Made by a program: the position numbers and the translations under genes. Shown here piece by piece: positions 6,356 through 13,876 of a stretch of 13,974 nucleotides of DNA. The number at the start of each line of letters is the position of its first letter. The first letter of the stretch is position 1. The notes beneath the pieces were generated by a model. It saw only the letters and a program-made list of their open reading frames with translations, was not told the origin of the DNA and searched no databases. Source of the DNA: an uncultured Peptococcaceae bacterium (GTDB lineage: Bacteria; Bacillota; Peptococcia; Peptococcales; Peptococcaceae); the NCBI GenBank assembly GCA_958451915.1, contig CAUDRX010000044.1, forward strand, positions 1 to 13,974, read 5' to 3'.

Positions 6356-6378
6356 TGATAACCGTATCAGGTATGATA
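6356..6378. promoter_or_regulatory. candidate Rrf2 operator: three alternating half-sites
   Basis: TGATA (6356-6360), TATCA (6365-6369) and TGATA (6374-6378) are each separated by 4 bp, giving two overlapping perfect inverted repeats with a 9-bp period. The block lies 30-52 bp upstream of the rrf2 start codon and around the predicted transcription start (~6373), where a repressor of its own gene would bind. Confidence 0.5.
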
Positions 6379-6379
6379 T

Positions 6380-6408
6380 ATTTTAGCAGATTCGGAGAGC
6401 GGTTTCCA
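6380..6408 (-). promoter_or_regulatory. candidate promoter of the Rrf2-family gene
   Basis: Minus strand: -35 TGGAAA (6408-6403), 17-bp spacer, -10 TAAAAT (6385-6380), start near 6373. Hexamer match is moderate on the -35 side and good on the -10 side. Confidence 0.5.
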
Positions 6409-6566
6409 GCGTAATTTGGAGAAGGCCACTCATTTTTTTAGTTTCTTGGTATCTCACAAAGCAATGATTTTGTATGATCGTACAGTTCTTGCAGAGAGAT
6501 GTGGTGTTTTGGGAAAAATCCCTGTTCATTTTGAATGAAGGTGTAGGAAATGGGTGGTAAATAGGG

Positions 6567-6572
6567 TATACT
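6567..6572 (+). promoter_or_regulatory. possible -10 element before the DUF5693 gene
   Basis: TATACT at 6567-6572 is a good -10 hexamer about 40 bp before the start codon, but I see no matching -35. The rest of 6409-6566 holds no gene or clear structure that I can recognise apart from a small GGGA-AAAA-TCCC hairpin at 6511-6522. Confidence 0.35.
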
Positions 6573-6612
6573 GTTGATATCTCAGTGAAAAAATCCTGAA
6601 GGAGTGTTTAAC

Positions 6613-8631
6613 TTGTCGAAGTTTTATCAGATCATGGAGCGCTGCGCCGCAGTGCTTGTGCTGATAGCCGTCGTCTGCTCCATCTATGTGGGTGTCGTGC
6701 GCATCCAGGCTGAGCAGGGTTATAAGACGGTCAATCTTTCTGTGAACGAAGCAGATGTGCGCGCCCTTGCCAATGGCAGCGGGATAAGCGATGAAGAGAT
6801 GCTTCAGATGCTAAAAGAGAGAGGGGTCTCACAGCTCCTCTTTAAAGAAGCGACCCTGGCCAGCCTGGAAAATGCCGGCGCGGTCCAGATCGTACTCGGT
6901 CCGCAGGTTGAGACGATCGATATCGCCGATCAGCTGCCGGCGGATCTTGCGGTGAGTGAAGGCAATTATTACATCGTAGTCCGTGACGATGCATGGCGCG
7001 ATCAGATCATCGAACAGGTACCTGCGAAGATACAGGGGGCTGTCGCCTATGATAACGGGGCTGTCGGCGTCGTAAGCGTGCCGACGAGTATCGAAGCCAC
7101 AGCCAGCGACCAGAGCCAGGCCAAGCTCACTTTCAGCGGGACGGGTGTCGGTTTTGACCAGGAGTGGCTGGATACTGTTGCTGCTCAGGGCTTTGATATC
7201 GTGGCTCAGGTCTCCAGCTGGACTGAGCCGAGTGAAACTGCCATCGGAATGCTCGCGGATGAGATCAAATCCATTCCGAAACTTGCGATGCTGATGTTCA
7301 ACGATAAGGCCATCCCGGGCTATCCGGACAAGGATATGATCGAGACCCTTTATCAGGCGCTCCTCGATGAAGATGGAGAATTCATCGCACCTTTGGGGCA
7401 GATCGAGTTCAACAACCAGAAGGGCTTTAACACCCTGGCGAACCTTGCCGACAAAGATGTGGTACGTCTGCATACCATCTCCAATGCAGAGATGAGCAAC
7501 TTTGAAGATGAAGACAATGCTTCCATAGAAGAAGGCATCGTCGAAGCGCTGGACCGCTGGGATCTGGCGGCCCGCGAACGTAACATGCGCGCGCTCCTGG
7601 TACGTTTCTTCGGCATCGACATGCCAGGGACCTACCTGGATACGAACATGCAGTATCTGGAAGAGCTGACGAGCATGCTGGAAGACGATGGCTTCCAGGT
7701 CGGTGGTGATGTGCAGGAGATGCCATCCCTGGATATCCCGCCAGTGGTGCGTTTGCTCGTTGGTGTCGGTATCTGTGCCGGGTTTGCGCTGATGCTCATG
7801 GAGATCGGCTTCCGCCGGGCAGCGCTGGCAGGATTTGGGCTCTCGCTCATTGCCTGGATCGGTATGTATGTGTACGATCAGATACTGGCGATGCAGTTGA
7901 TGGCTCTGGCAAGCGTGGTTGAATTCCCGATCATTGCCTGTCTGAAACTCCTGCCGCCGAAAGAAGATCTTTCCCTGCCGAAGGCCATCGTACGCATGCT
8001 GGCACTCTGTGCAGTCAGCTTCATCGGTGCTGTGCTGATGGTCGGGATGCTGAGCGACAAGACTTTCATGCTTAAGCTCAGTTCTTTTGTCGGCGTTAAG
8101 ATCGCCCATGTGATCCCACTGGCAGTTGTGCCGTTTGTGCTCTATATCGTGCGTGCGGAGAAGCCGCTGGCGCTTTGTAAGAAGCTGCTCGATAAGGCGC
8201 TGGATTATAAATGGGCCATCATCTTCGGCGTGGTCGCTGTGGCGCTCGTGATCTATGTGACCCGCACCGGCAATGAGAGCGGAGAGATCAGCGGCGTTGA
8301 AGCATGGATGCGCCAGTTCCTCAATGATACCATGGGTGTGCGTCCGCGCAGCAAGGAATTCCTCATCGGTTATCCGGCGACGATCCTTTATCTCATGTAT
8401 GCAGCCAAGCGGCCGGCACTCTGGGTGCTCACGATCCCGCTGGTGATCGGTCAGATCTCTTTGGTCAATACTTATGCACATATCCACACACCGCTGCTGA
8501 TCGCGCTCCAGCGCAGCCTCAACGGGCTCATCCTGGGTCTTGTCGTAGCAGTGATCGCGGTGCTCCTGGTAAAATTGGGGATCAGACTCTTTAAATGGAC
8601 CACCGATAAATTGGCTGTGCGTGAAAGTTGA
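6613..8631 (+). CDS. DUF5693-family polytopic membrane protein, partner of CsaB
   Basis: 672 residues from TTG 6613. An in-frame GTG at 6604 exists but overlaps the AAGGAG ribosome site (6599-6604), which is correctly spaced for the TTG. Architecture: one N-terminal membrane span (about residues 9-27), a ~350-residue region likely outside the membrane (28-375; acidic, with AMLMFNDKAIPGYPD and RALLVRFFGIDMPGTYL), then roughly eight or nine spans from residue ~377 to the end. I recognise it as the DUF5693 type commonly found next to csaB in Bacillota. The biochemical role is not established. Position 15 bp before csaB suggests a part in transport, polymerisation or transfer of the pyruvylated wall polysaccharide (inference). 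It carries no recognisable catalytic motif that I can name. Confidence 0.85.
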   Translation: MSKFYQIMERCAAVLVLIAVVCSIYVGVVRIQAEQGYKTVNLSVNEADVRALANGSGISDEEMLQMLKERGVSQLLFKEATLASLENAGAVQIVLGPQVETIDIADQLPADLAVSEGNYYIVVRDDAWRDQIIEQVPAKIQGAVAYDNGAVGVVSVPTSIEATASDQSQAKLTFSGTGVGFDQEWLDTVAAQGFDIVAQVSSWTEPSETAIGMLADEIKSIPKLAMLMFNDKAIPGYPDKDMIETLYQALLDEDGEFIAPLGQIEFNNQKGFNTLANLADKDVVRLHTISNAEMSNFEDEDNASIEEGIVEALDRWDLAARERNMRALLVRFFGIDMPGTYLDTNMQYLEELTSMLEDDGFQVGGDVQEMPSLDIPPVVRLLVGVGICAGFALMLMEIGFRRAALAGFGLSLIAWIGMYVYDQILAMQLMALASVVEFPIIACLKLLPPKEDLSLPKAIVRMLALCAVSFIGAVLMVGMLSDKTFMLKLSSFVGVKIAHVIPLAVVPFVLYIVRAEKPLALCKKLLDKALDYKWAIIFGVVAVALVIYVTRTGNESGEISGVEAWMRQFLNDTMGVRPRSKEFLIGYPATILYLMYAAKRPALWVLTIPLVIGQISLVNTYAHIHTPLLIALQRSLNGLILGLVVAVIAVLLVKLGIRLFKWTTDKLAVRES

Positions 8632-8646
8632 TGAGGAGTGTTTGAG

Positions 8647-9738
8647 ATGGATATGAACACTAAGATCGTGATGAGTGGCTATTATGGCTTCCAGAATGCC
8701 GGGGATGATGCGGTCTGCTATGCGATCATTGAAGCGCTGCGCCAGGAGATGCCGGCGTGTGAGATCACTGTGCTCTCCAATGATCCGGCACTGACGGAAG
8801 CAACTTATGGTGTGCGCGCACGTGATCGATGGAAGCTGGCCGAAGTCTGGCGCAGTCTGCGTCAGTCGGACCTCCTGGTGAGTGGTGGCGGCAGCCTGAT
8901 TCAGGATGTGACCAGCAAGAACAGCTGCCTTTACTATCTGGGTGTGATCCTGATGGCAGTGCTTCAGCGCAAGCCTGTCGTGATCTATGGACAGGGGGTT
9001 GGCCCGCTCACAGCGAAGCGCAATCGCCGTCTGACCCGATGGATGTTCCACCGGGCCCGTTCCATCTATGTGCGGGACGAAGAATCTCATGCTCTTTTGC
9101 GGGAGATTGGGGTGAAGACACCGATCGAGGTGGCGCCAGACCCTGTGCTTGGCATCGATAATGATGTCGTGGACCGCGAGAAAGGCTGCGAACGCCTGAA
9201 AGAGCTGGGCTATGACGGGGAACGCCCGCTGGCGCTGATGGCGCTGCGTGATTGGGCAGGGAGCGATCTGGTGCATGAATTCGCAGCCCTGGGCGATTAT
9301 CTCAGCGAACAGGGGTATGCCGTTGGCCTTCTGGCGATGCACCATGATCAGGACGATGTCATCGCCCGTGCGGTGGATGCGCACATGCGCGGCGAATCCT
9401 TCGTGATCGCCGATGCTTACGACACGCCGGCACTCTTTTCCATTTTTGCCAATGCTTCGATCGTTGTCGGCATGCGCCTGCATGCGCTCATTATCGGTGC
9501 GGCTCTGGACAAGCGTGTGATGGCGATCAGCTATGATCCGAAAGTGGATTCCTTTATGCGTATGATCCACAACCCACACTGCGTAGCCCTGGGCGATGTG
9601 AGTGAAGCGGTGCTCATCAGGAACGCGGCAGAACGCCTGAGCATCGACCGGCCGGAAGTGGACCATCGTGTACGCACACTGAAGCGCCTCTGCCATACGC
9701 CGGCGAAGATCTGCCGGGAAATTCTGATGCATCAATGA
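8647..9738 (+). CDS. csaB: polysaccharide pyruvyl transferase CsaB
   Basis: 363 residues from ATG 8647, the ATG 8 nt after GAGGAG (8633-8638); an in-frame GTG at 8638 is part of the ribosome site. Family landmarks: SGYYGFQNAGDDAV at residues 10-23 (the GY-GF-N-GD-A signature of CsaB/WcaK proteins), LLVSGGGSLIQDVTS, YGQGVGPL, RDEESHALLREIG, APDPVLGI and the C-terminal VGMRLHALIIGAAL. CsaB adds ketal-linked pyruvate from PEP to a wall polysaccharide. Pyruvylated polysaccharide is the ligand of SLH domains in S-layer and outer-membrane-anchoring proteins. No SLH protein is in this window. It follows the DUF5693 gene by 15 bp, almost certainly the same operon. Confidence 0.94.
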   Translation: MDMNTKIVMSGYYGFQNAGDDAVCYAIIEALRQEMPACEITVLSNDPALTEATYGVRARDRWKLAEVWRSLRQSDLLVSGGGSLIQDVTSKNSCLYYLGVILMAVLQRKPVVIYGQGVGPLTAKRNRRLTRWMFHRARSIYVRDEESHALLREIGVKTPIEVAPDPVLGIDNDVVDREKGCERLKELGYDGERPLALMALRDWAGSDLVHEFAALGDYLSEQGYAVGLLAMHHDQDDVIARAVDAHMRGESFVIADAYDTPALFSIFANASIVVGMRLHALIIGAALDKRVMAISYDPKVDSFMRMIHNPHCVALGDVSEAVLIRNAAERLSIDRPEVDHRVRTLKRLCHTPAKICREILMHQ

Positions 9739-9749
9739 TGCGATTAGGC

Positions 9750-9778
9750 TTGAAATTCCCCGGATCGCTGACTACAAT
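9750..9778 (+). promoter_or_regulatory. sigma-70-type promoter of the wecA-like operon
   Basis: TTGAAA (9750-9755), 17-bp spacer, TACAAT (9773-9778). Start near 9785, leader of ~40 nt with GGAAGTG (9813-9819) before the GTG start. No terminator was seen between csaB and this promoter, so read-through from csaB is also possible. Confidence 0.75.
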
Positions 9779-9824
9779 AATAAAGAGTGAATAGAATCTT
9801 ATCATTATATATGGAAGTGATTGT

Positions 9825-10862
9825 GTGGTTAAGGATTTGCTGCTCGTCCTGGTGTGCGCCTTTGTCCTGACGACATTCTTTGTGCCGATCGTCAAGCTCC
9901 TGGCGGTGCACATCGGTGCAGTCGATAAACCAAACGCGCGAAAAGTTCATCAGAAGATCATGCCGCGTATGGGTGGCCTTGCCATCTACGGTGCATTCTG
10001 GATCGTGGTCTTTACCTTCTATCCATTTTCGCAGTCGTTGATGGCGTTCTTTCTCGGCGCGACCATGCTGGTCTTTGTCGGGATCGTCGATGATGTGACC
10101 GATATGCCGGCTAAACTCAAGCTGCTGGGGCAGATCATCGCTGCCTGTATCGTGACCTTCGGCGGGATCCGCATTGATTTTATCACCAGCATGTTCGGAG
10201 AAGCAGCGATGACTGCGCTGAACATTCTCAGCGTGCCGGTGAGCGTGATCTGGATCGTTGCCATCATCAACGCAGTCAACCTTATCGACGGACTCGATGG
10301 TCTGGCTGCAGGCGTCAGCGGCATCAGCGCTGCGACACTTGCCATTTGTGCTTTGATGAATGGAACGGGAACGATCGCTGTACTCTGTATGACGCTGGTC
10401 GGTGCCTGCCTCGGGTTTCTCATTTACAATTTCCATCCGGCCTCCATCTTTATGGGGGATACCGGTTCAATGTTCCTCGGATATACGCTGGCAGTGCTCT
10501 CTATAATGGGGACAGCCAAAGGCGTGACTTTCGTTTCCGTTTTCATCCCGATCCTCGCACTGGGGATCCCGATCTTCGATACATTGTTTGCGATCCTTCG
10601 AAGGATGATGGCTAACAAGCCGATCTTCGAAGCGGACAAGGCCCATCTCCACCATCGTCTGATGGCACGTGGTCTCAGCCATCGCAATACAGTCCTGTTG
10701 ATCTACGCCATCAGCACCGGCCTCTCCGTGTGTGCGATCATCGTCAATGAACTGACGAGTGAACGTGGTTTTGTCGTGGTCGTGCTGGTCGTGACGGTGC
10801 TTTTGATCGGCGCCAATAAGATCGGCATTTTAGGCAGTTCCACCAGATCAAAGAAAGAATAG
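9825..10862 (+). CDS. undecaprenyl-phosphate glycosyl-1-phosphate transferase (WecA/TagO/MraY-like)
   Basis: 345 residues, about ten or eleven membrane spans. Start GTG 9825 after GGAAGTG; GTG 9823 is out of frame. Motifs in order: DKPNARKVHQKIMPRMGG (residues 34-51), the Mg-binding GIVDDV (D89, D90), NAVNLIDGLDGLAAG (149-163), FMGDTGSMFLG (209-219) and the WecA/TagO-type AHLHHRLM (273-280). It should transfer a sugar-1-phosphate, most likely GlcNAc-1-P from UDP-GlcNAc, to undecaprenyl phosphate on the inner face of the membrane, starting a lipid-linked wall polysaccharide. The HLHHR motif separates this group from MraY, which uses UDP-MurNAc-pentapeptide. Beside csaB it is a good candidate to start the polymer that CsaB pyruvylates (inference). 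Confidence 0.92.
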   Translation: MVKDLLLVLVCAFVLTTFFVPIVKLLAVHIGAVDKPNARKVHQKIMPRMGGLAIYGAFWIVVFTFYPFSQSLMAFFLGATMLVFVGIVDDVTDMPAKLKLLGQIIAACIVTFGGIRIDFITSMFGEAAMTALNILSVPVSVIWIVAIINAVNLIDGLDGLAAGVSGISAATLAICALMNGTGTIAVLCMTLVGACLGFLIYNFHPASIFMGDTGSMFLGYTLAVLSIMGTAKGVTFVSVFIPILALGIPIFDTLFAILRRMMANKPIFEADKAHLHHRLMARGLSHRNTVLLIYAISTGLSVCAIIVNELTSERGFVVVVLVVTVLLIGANKIGILGSSTRSKKE

Positions 10863-10887
10863 TAAACGCTAAAGGAGCGAAAAGACA

Positions 10888-11439
10888 ATGACGAAAAAAA
10901 ATATCATCATCGCGATCATCAGTGCCGTGGTCTTAGGTGCTGTGTTAGGGCTGCTGATCGGTGTGATCGGCGGTTTCTTCGGAGGTTCTGCAGATCAGCC
11001 GACCGATTCTGCCCTTTCTGAGAACCGCACCACTGTTCAGGAAGAACAGCAGAAGCAGCAGGAAGACGAAGAAGAAGCACAGAAAGCCGCTGAAGATGCG
11101 GTCAGCGATGAAAACACAGACGCAGAAAACAATGCAAATGCTGAAGACCAGGATGCCAACAGCGACGATCAGACCACCCAGCAGGATCAGACAGCAAATG
11201 ATCAGCAGACTGACAACAGCAGTGCGGACAACACTGAAGCGATCGGCACCGGTACCGTTGCGACTGGTGGTTCCGGCCTCAATCTGCGTGCCGATGCCAG
11301 CACCTCTGCGAACATCGTCGGTTCCCTCAACGATGGCGATACACTGACCATTATCGGTGAGAGCAACGGCATGTATCAGGTACAGACCTCCAGCGGTGCG
11401 ACCGGTTGGGTATCTTCTCAGTATGTAACCATGAACTAA
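10888..11439 (+). CDS. membrane-anchored SH3b-domain protein with glycine zipper and acidic linker
   Basis: 183 residues, ATG 10888 after AAAGGAG (10871-10877). Three parts. (1) Membrane helix ~5-33 after MTKKN, with glycine every fourth residue (G17, G21, G25, G29, G33), a glycine-zipper pattern expected to pack helices tightly; a cleavage site is not evident. (2) Residues ~35-117: a low-complexity linker rich in D, E, Q, N, A and T and nearly free of hydrophobics. (3) Residues ~118-183: a bacterial SH3 domain (GSGLNLRADASTSANIVGSL..., DGDTLTIIGES..., ATGWVSSQYV), which usually binds peptidoglycan. It sits 25 bp after the WecA-like gene and 39 bp before the next. Probably a wall-contacting scaffold; no catalytic domain is present. 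Confidence 0.88.
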   Translation: MTKKNIIIAIISAVVLGAVLGLLIGVIGGFFGGSADQPTDSALSENRTTVQEEQQKQQEDEEEAQKAAEDAVSDENTDAENNANAEDQDANSDDQTTQQDQTANDQQTDNSSADNTEAIGTGTVATGGSGLNLRADASTSANIVGSLNDGDTLTIIGESNGMYQVQTSSGATGWVSSQYVTMN

Positions 11440-11478
11440 GTGGTTGATGGTGATTTAATAATTAGGAGGACGATAATC

Positions 11479-11691
11479 ATGAAACAAAACGAACAATTCT
11501 CTTACAGCGACGAAAAAGACCTCATCATGGATGACGCGCTCGTTGAACAGGATTACAGCACTGTTCAGAAGGCTATTGCCGGTGCAATGGCTGCCATCGG
11601 TGTGACGCTGGTCCTGACCTTCTTTAAGAGCGCCAAAGCTCGCCACCTGGCGAAGAAACAGGCAAAGAAACTGGCTCGTCTCTATCGTTGA
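11479..11691 (+). CDS. small single-span membrane protein with cationic tail (70 aa), function unknown
   Basis: ATG 11479 is chosen because TAGGAGG (11463-11469) lies upstream; the reading frame is open back to 11440 but that part overlaps the ribosome site. 70 residues: an acidic, polar N-terminus (1-27), one hydrophobic span around 31-49 (IAGAMAAIGVTLVLTFF), and a C-terminal 21-residue tail with nine Lys/Arg (K50 to R70) that could form an amphipathic cationic helix along the inner membrane face. No family recognised. It is the last gene of the WecA-like/SH3b operon and ends in a very strong terminator. Confidence 0.8.
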   Translation: MKQNEQFSYSDEKDLIMDDALVEQDYSTVQKAIAGAMAAIGVTLVLTFFKSAKARHLAKKQAKKLARLYR

Positions 11692-11711
11692 GTCCATTGC
11701 CGCATAAAATG

Positions 11712-11759
11712 AAAGCACGTGCTGCATTTCCGGTGTCGGAAATGCAGCACGTGCTTTTT
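11712..11759 (+). terminator. strong intrinsic terminator with a 21-bp perfect stem
   Basis: Arms 11712-11732 and 11737-11757 are exact reverse complements over a 4-nt GTGT loop, followed by T-rich sequence (11755-11766 with one G). It starts 20 bp after the stop of the 70-aa gene. Minus-strand U-tract is poor, so it is mainly one-directional. Confidence 0.93.
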
Positions 11760-11771
11760 GTTTTTTCAATG

Positions 11772-11784
11772 ACTGGTGTCCAGT
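11772..11784. repeat. inverted repeat ACTGG-TGT-CCAGT upstream of the enoate-reductase promoter
   Basis: A perfect 5-bp inverted repeat with 3-bp centre, 32 bp upstream (centre to centre) of a second palindrome at the -35 hexamer. A possible activator or repressor site. Confidence 0.4.
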
Positions 11785-11803
11785 GTTCGCTATGACCGCT
11801 GGA

Positions 11804-11832
11804 TTGACGGCGTCATTGGTCGTCCGTACAAT
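11804..11832 (+). promoter_or_regulatory. promoter of the enoate-reductase-type gene, with palindrome over the -35
   Basis: TTGACG (11804-11809), 17-bp spacer, TACAAT (11827-11832); start near 11839, leader ~28 nt with CAGGAGG (11853-11859). TGACG-G-CGTCA (11805-11815) overlaps the -35 hexamer, so a protein bound there would compete with RNA polymerase. Confidence 0.8.
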
Positions 11833-11866
11833 AGAAGACAGAGAAATGCTTACAGGAGGTTTGTCT

Positions 11867-13813
11867 ATGAAACGATCATTTCCACATCTTGCGAGTCCGA
11901 TCACGCTGGGGTGTGTGACTTTCCGCAATCGCATCTTTGCAGCGCCGATGGGGTCGACCGATATCACCGCCGACTGCGGCATCGGGCCGCGCACACCAGG
12001 GTTCTATGAGCTGCGCGCGAAAGGCGGCGCCGCCGCCGTGACGGCGAGCGAGCTCGTCGTGCATCCGGAGACTGATGGCTCGCATATGCTGCACCTTGAT
12101 CTGCAGACGCCGGGGCTTCTGGCTGGTTTTACTTATCTCGCCGATGCCATCCGTCGTCACGGTGCTGTGCCAAGTGTGGAGCTTTCCCACAGCGGTCAGT
12201 ATGCGGGCACCTACCTCGTCGACAAGGACAGGAAAGCCGGTCTCTGCCAGTACGGGCCGAGCGATGGTGTGCGTCCGGACGGCATCCCGGTGAAGGCGCT
12301 CACCAAAGCGCAGATCGACGACATCGTCAAAGCCTACGGCGAACGTGCGGCGCTCGCCAAACGTGCCGGTTTTGAGATGGTGATGGTACACGGCGGGCAC
12401 AGCTGGCTGATCAACCAGTTCCTTTCGCCGTATTTCAACCATCGCACCGATGAATACGGCGGCAGTCTGGAAAACCGTCTGCGTTTCGCACGTGAAGTGC
12501 TTACGAGCGTACGGGAAGCCGTCGGTGAAGGCTTTCCGATCGAGTTCCGCATGAGCGGTTCTGAGCTCTTTGAGGGTGGCTATGACCTGGCGGAAGGCTG
12601 TCGGATCGCTCAGGGCGTGGAGGACCTCGTCGACCTCATCCATGTATCAGCGGGATCCTATCAGTTTGGTTTCTTCCAGACCCACCCTTCGATGTTTTCG
12701 GCACATGGCTGCAACGTTTATCTCGCGGCAGAGATCAAAAAGCACGTGCACGTGCCGGTCGCGACCATTGGTGCCCTGAATGACCCGGCACAGATGGAGG
12801 AGATCATCGCCAGTGGACAGGCTGATATTGTCGAGATGGCGCGTGCGCTTCTCGCAGACCCTGAACTGCCGAACAAGGTCATGGCCAACCATCCCGAAGA
12901 GATCATCCACTGCCTGCGCTGCTTCGCCTGCATGGCAGAGCGCCCCATGACCCAGACCCGTCGTTGTGCAGTCAACCCGCGCATCGGCCGCGAGCCTGAA
13001 GGCATGACGGTGCCGCCAGCCGCCAAACGCAGGCGTGTGCTTGTTGCCGGCGGCGGTGTAGCCGGGATGGAAGCTGCCCTTACAGCGGCTCAGCGCGGCC
13101 ACGATGTGACGCTGTGTGAAGCTTCCGGGGAGCTTGGCGGTATTCTTAAAGAGGAGCAGGCGATCCCCTTCAAATATGAGATGTATCAGCTCGGTGTGAC
13201 GCTGGAGACCCTTCTGCGCAAGGAAGGCGTGACCGTGCGCCTGCATACGCCGGTAACAGCAGCATTTGCTGAAGCGTTTGCTGCCGATGCACTGATCATC
13301 GCCGTTGGCTCAACACCGATCGATCTGGCGCTGCCGGGCCGTGAGACCAACAATGTCATCCTTGTCAATGACTATTACCTTAAATCCGATCAGCTGACTG
13401 ATGAGGTCGTTGTGATGGGCGGCGGCCTCGCCGGATGTGAGATCGCTGTGCATCTGGGCCAGCAGGGCAAGACGGTGCACCTTGTAGAGATGCGCGATGA
13501 ATTGGCTGTCGACTGTAACATCCGACAGCGTCCGATCCTCATGCAGATGGTGGACAAGTACGTGCAGGTGCATACGGGCTGCGCCGGCCGCGCCATCACG
13601 CCGGAAGGCCTCCTTTGCGAGACCGCCGACGGCGAACAGATCCTCGTGCCCGGCACCAGCATCGTCATGGCCGTCGGCCAGCGCGCCAACACCGCCGCCG
13701 TCGACGCCCTCCGCGACAGCGCATCATTCGTGCGTATCGTCGGCGACTGCGTGCGTCCGTCCAACATCCTCAACGCCATCTACGCCGCCTACCACGCCGC
13801 GCTGGATATCTGA
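11867..13813 (+). CDS. OYE-type flavin / [4Fe-4S] NAD(P)H oxidoreductase (2-enoate or 2,4-dienoyl-CoA reductase family)
   Basis: 648 residues from ATG 11867 (CAGGAGG at 11853-11859); the frame is open upstream to 11783 but the fold starts here. N-terminal FMN TIM barrel (~1-345): FRNRIFAAPMGS, HSGQY, HGGHSWLINQFLSP (H175, H178), NHRTDEYGGSLENRLRF. Then an Fe-S motif C349-x2-C352-x2-C355-x11-C367 (HCLRCFACM...CAVNP); E. coli FadH uses C-x2-C-x3-C-x11-C. The C-terminal half has two nucleotide-binding folds, VLVAGGGVAGMEAA (391-404; FAD) and VVVMGGGLAGCEIA (514-527; NAD(P)H), and ends with IVGDCVRP. Electrons should run NAD(P)H-FAD-FeS-FMN to an activated C=C bond. The substrate cannot be told (2-enoates, dienoyl-CoA, flavonoids and bile-acid intermediates are all served by this family). 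It is transcribed alone. Confidence 0.92.
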   Translation: MKRSFPHLASPITLGCVTFRNRIFAAPMGSTDITADCGIGPRTPGFYELRAKGGAAAVTASELVVHPETDGSHMLHLDLQTPGLLAGFTYLADAIRRHGAVPSVELSHSGQYAGTYLVDKDRKAGLCQYGPSDGVRPDGIPVKALTKAQIDDIVKAYGERAALAKRAGFEMVMVHGGHSWLINQFLSPYFNHRTDEYGGSLENRLRFAREVLTSVREAVGEGFPIEFRMSGSELFEGGYDLAEGCRIAQGVEDLVDLIHVSAGSYQFGFFQTHPSMFSAHGCNVYLAAEIKKHVHVPVATIGALNDPAQMEEIIASGQADIVEMARALLADPELPNKVMANHPEEIIHCLRCFACMAERPMTQTRRCAVNPRIGREPEGMTVPPAAKRRRVLVAGGGVAGMEAALTAAQRGHDVTLCEASGELGGILKEEQAIPFKYEMYQLGVTLETLLRKEGVTVRLHTPVTAAFAEAFAADALIIAVGSTPIDLALPGRETNNVILVNDYYLKSDQLTDEVVVMGGGLAGCEIAVHLGQQGKTVHLVEMRDELAVDCNIRQRPILMQMVDKYVQVHTGCAGRAITPEGLLCETADGEQILVPGTSIVMAVGQRANTAAVDALRDSASFVRIVGDCVRPSNILNAIYAAYHAALDI

Positions 13814-13821
13814 ACATGCAA

Positions 13822-13854
13822 AAAGAGGAAGCACCGTCAAAGTGCTTCCTCTTT
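13822..13854 (+). terminator. intrinsic terminator after the enoate-reductase-type gene
   Basis: A perfect 13-bp stem (13822-13834 with 13842-13854), 7-nt loop, ending in a T-rich run (13852-13859 with one C). It begins 8 bp after the stop. Confidence 0.9.
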
Positions 13855-13876
13855 CTTTTGCGGCTGAGGAACGAAA

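Noticed and set aside
6829..9735. A 968-codon open frame on the minus strand
   Set aside because: It lies antisense to DUF5693 and csaB, both of which have clear ribosome sites and family motifs. Its translation is rich in His, Arg, Asp and Gln with no recognisable domain, as expected from the reverse frame of GC-biased codons.
12718..13246. Minus-strand open frames inside the enoate-reductase gene
   Set aside because: They are mirror frames of a well-supported coding region and carry no motifs or ribosome sites.
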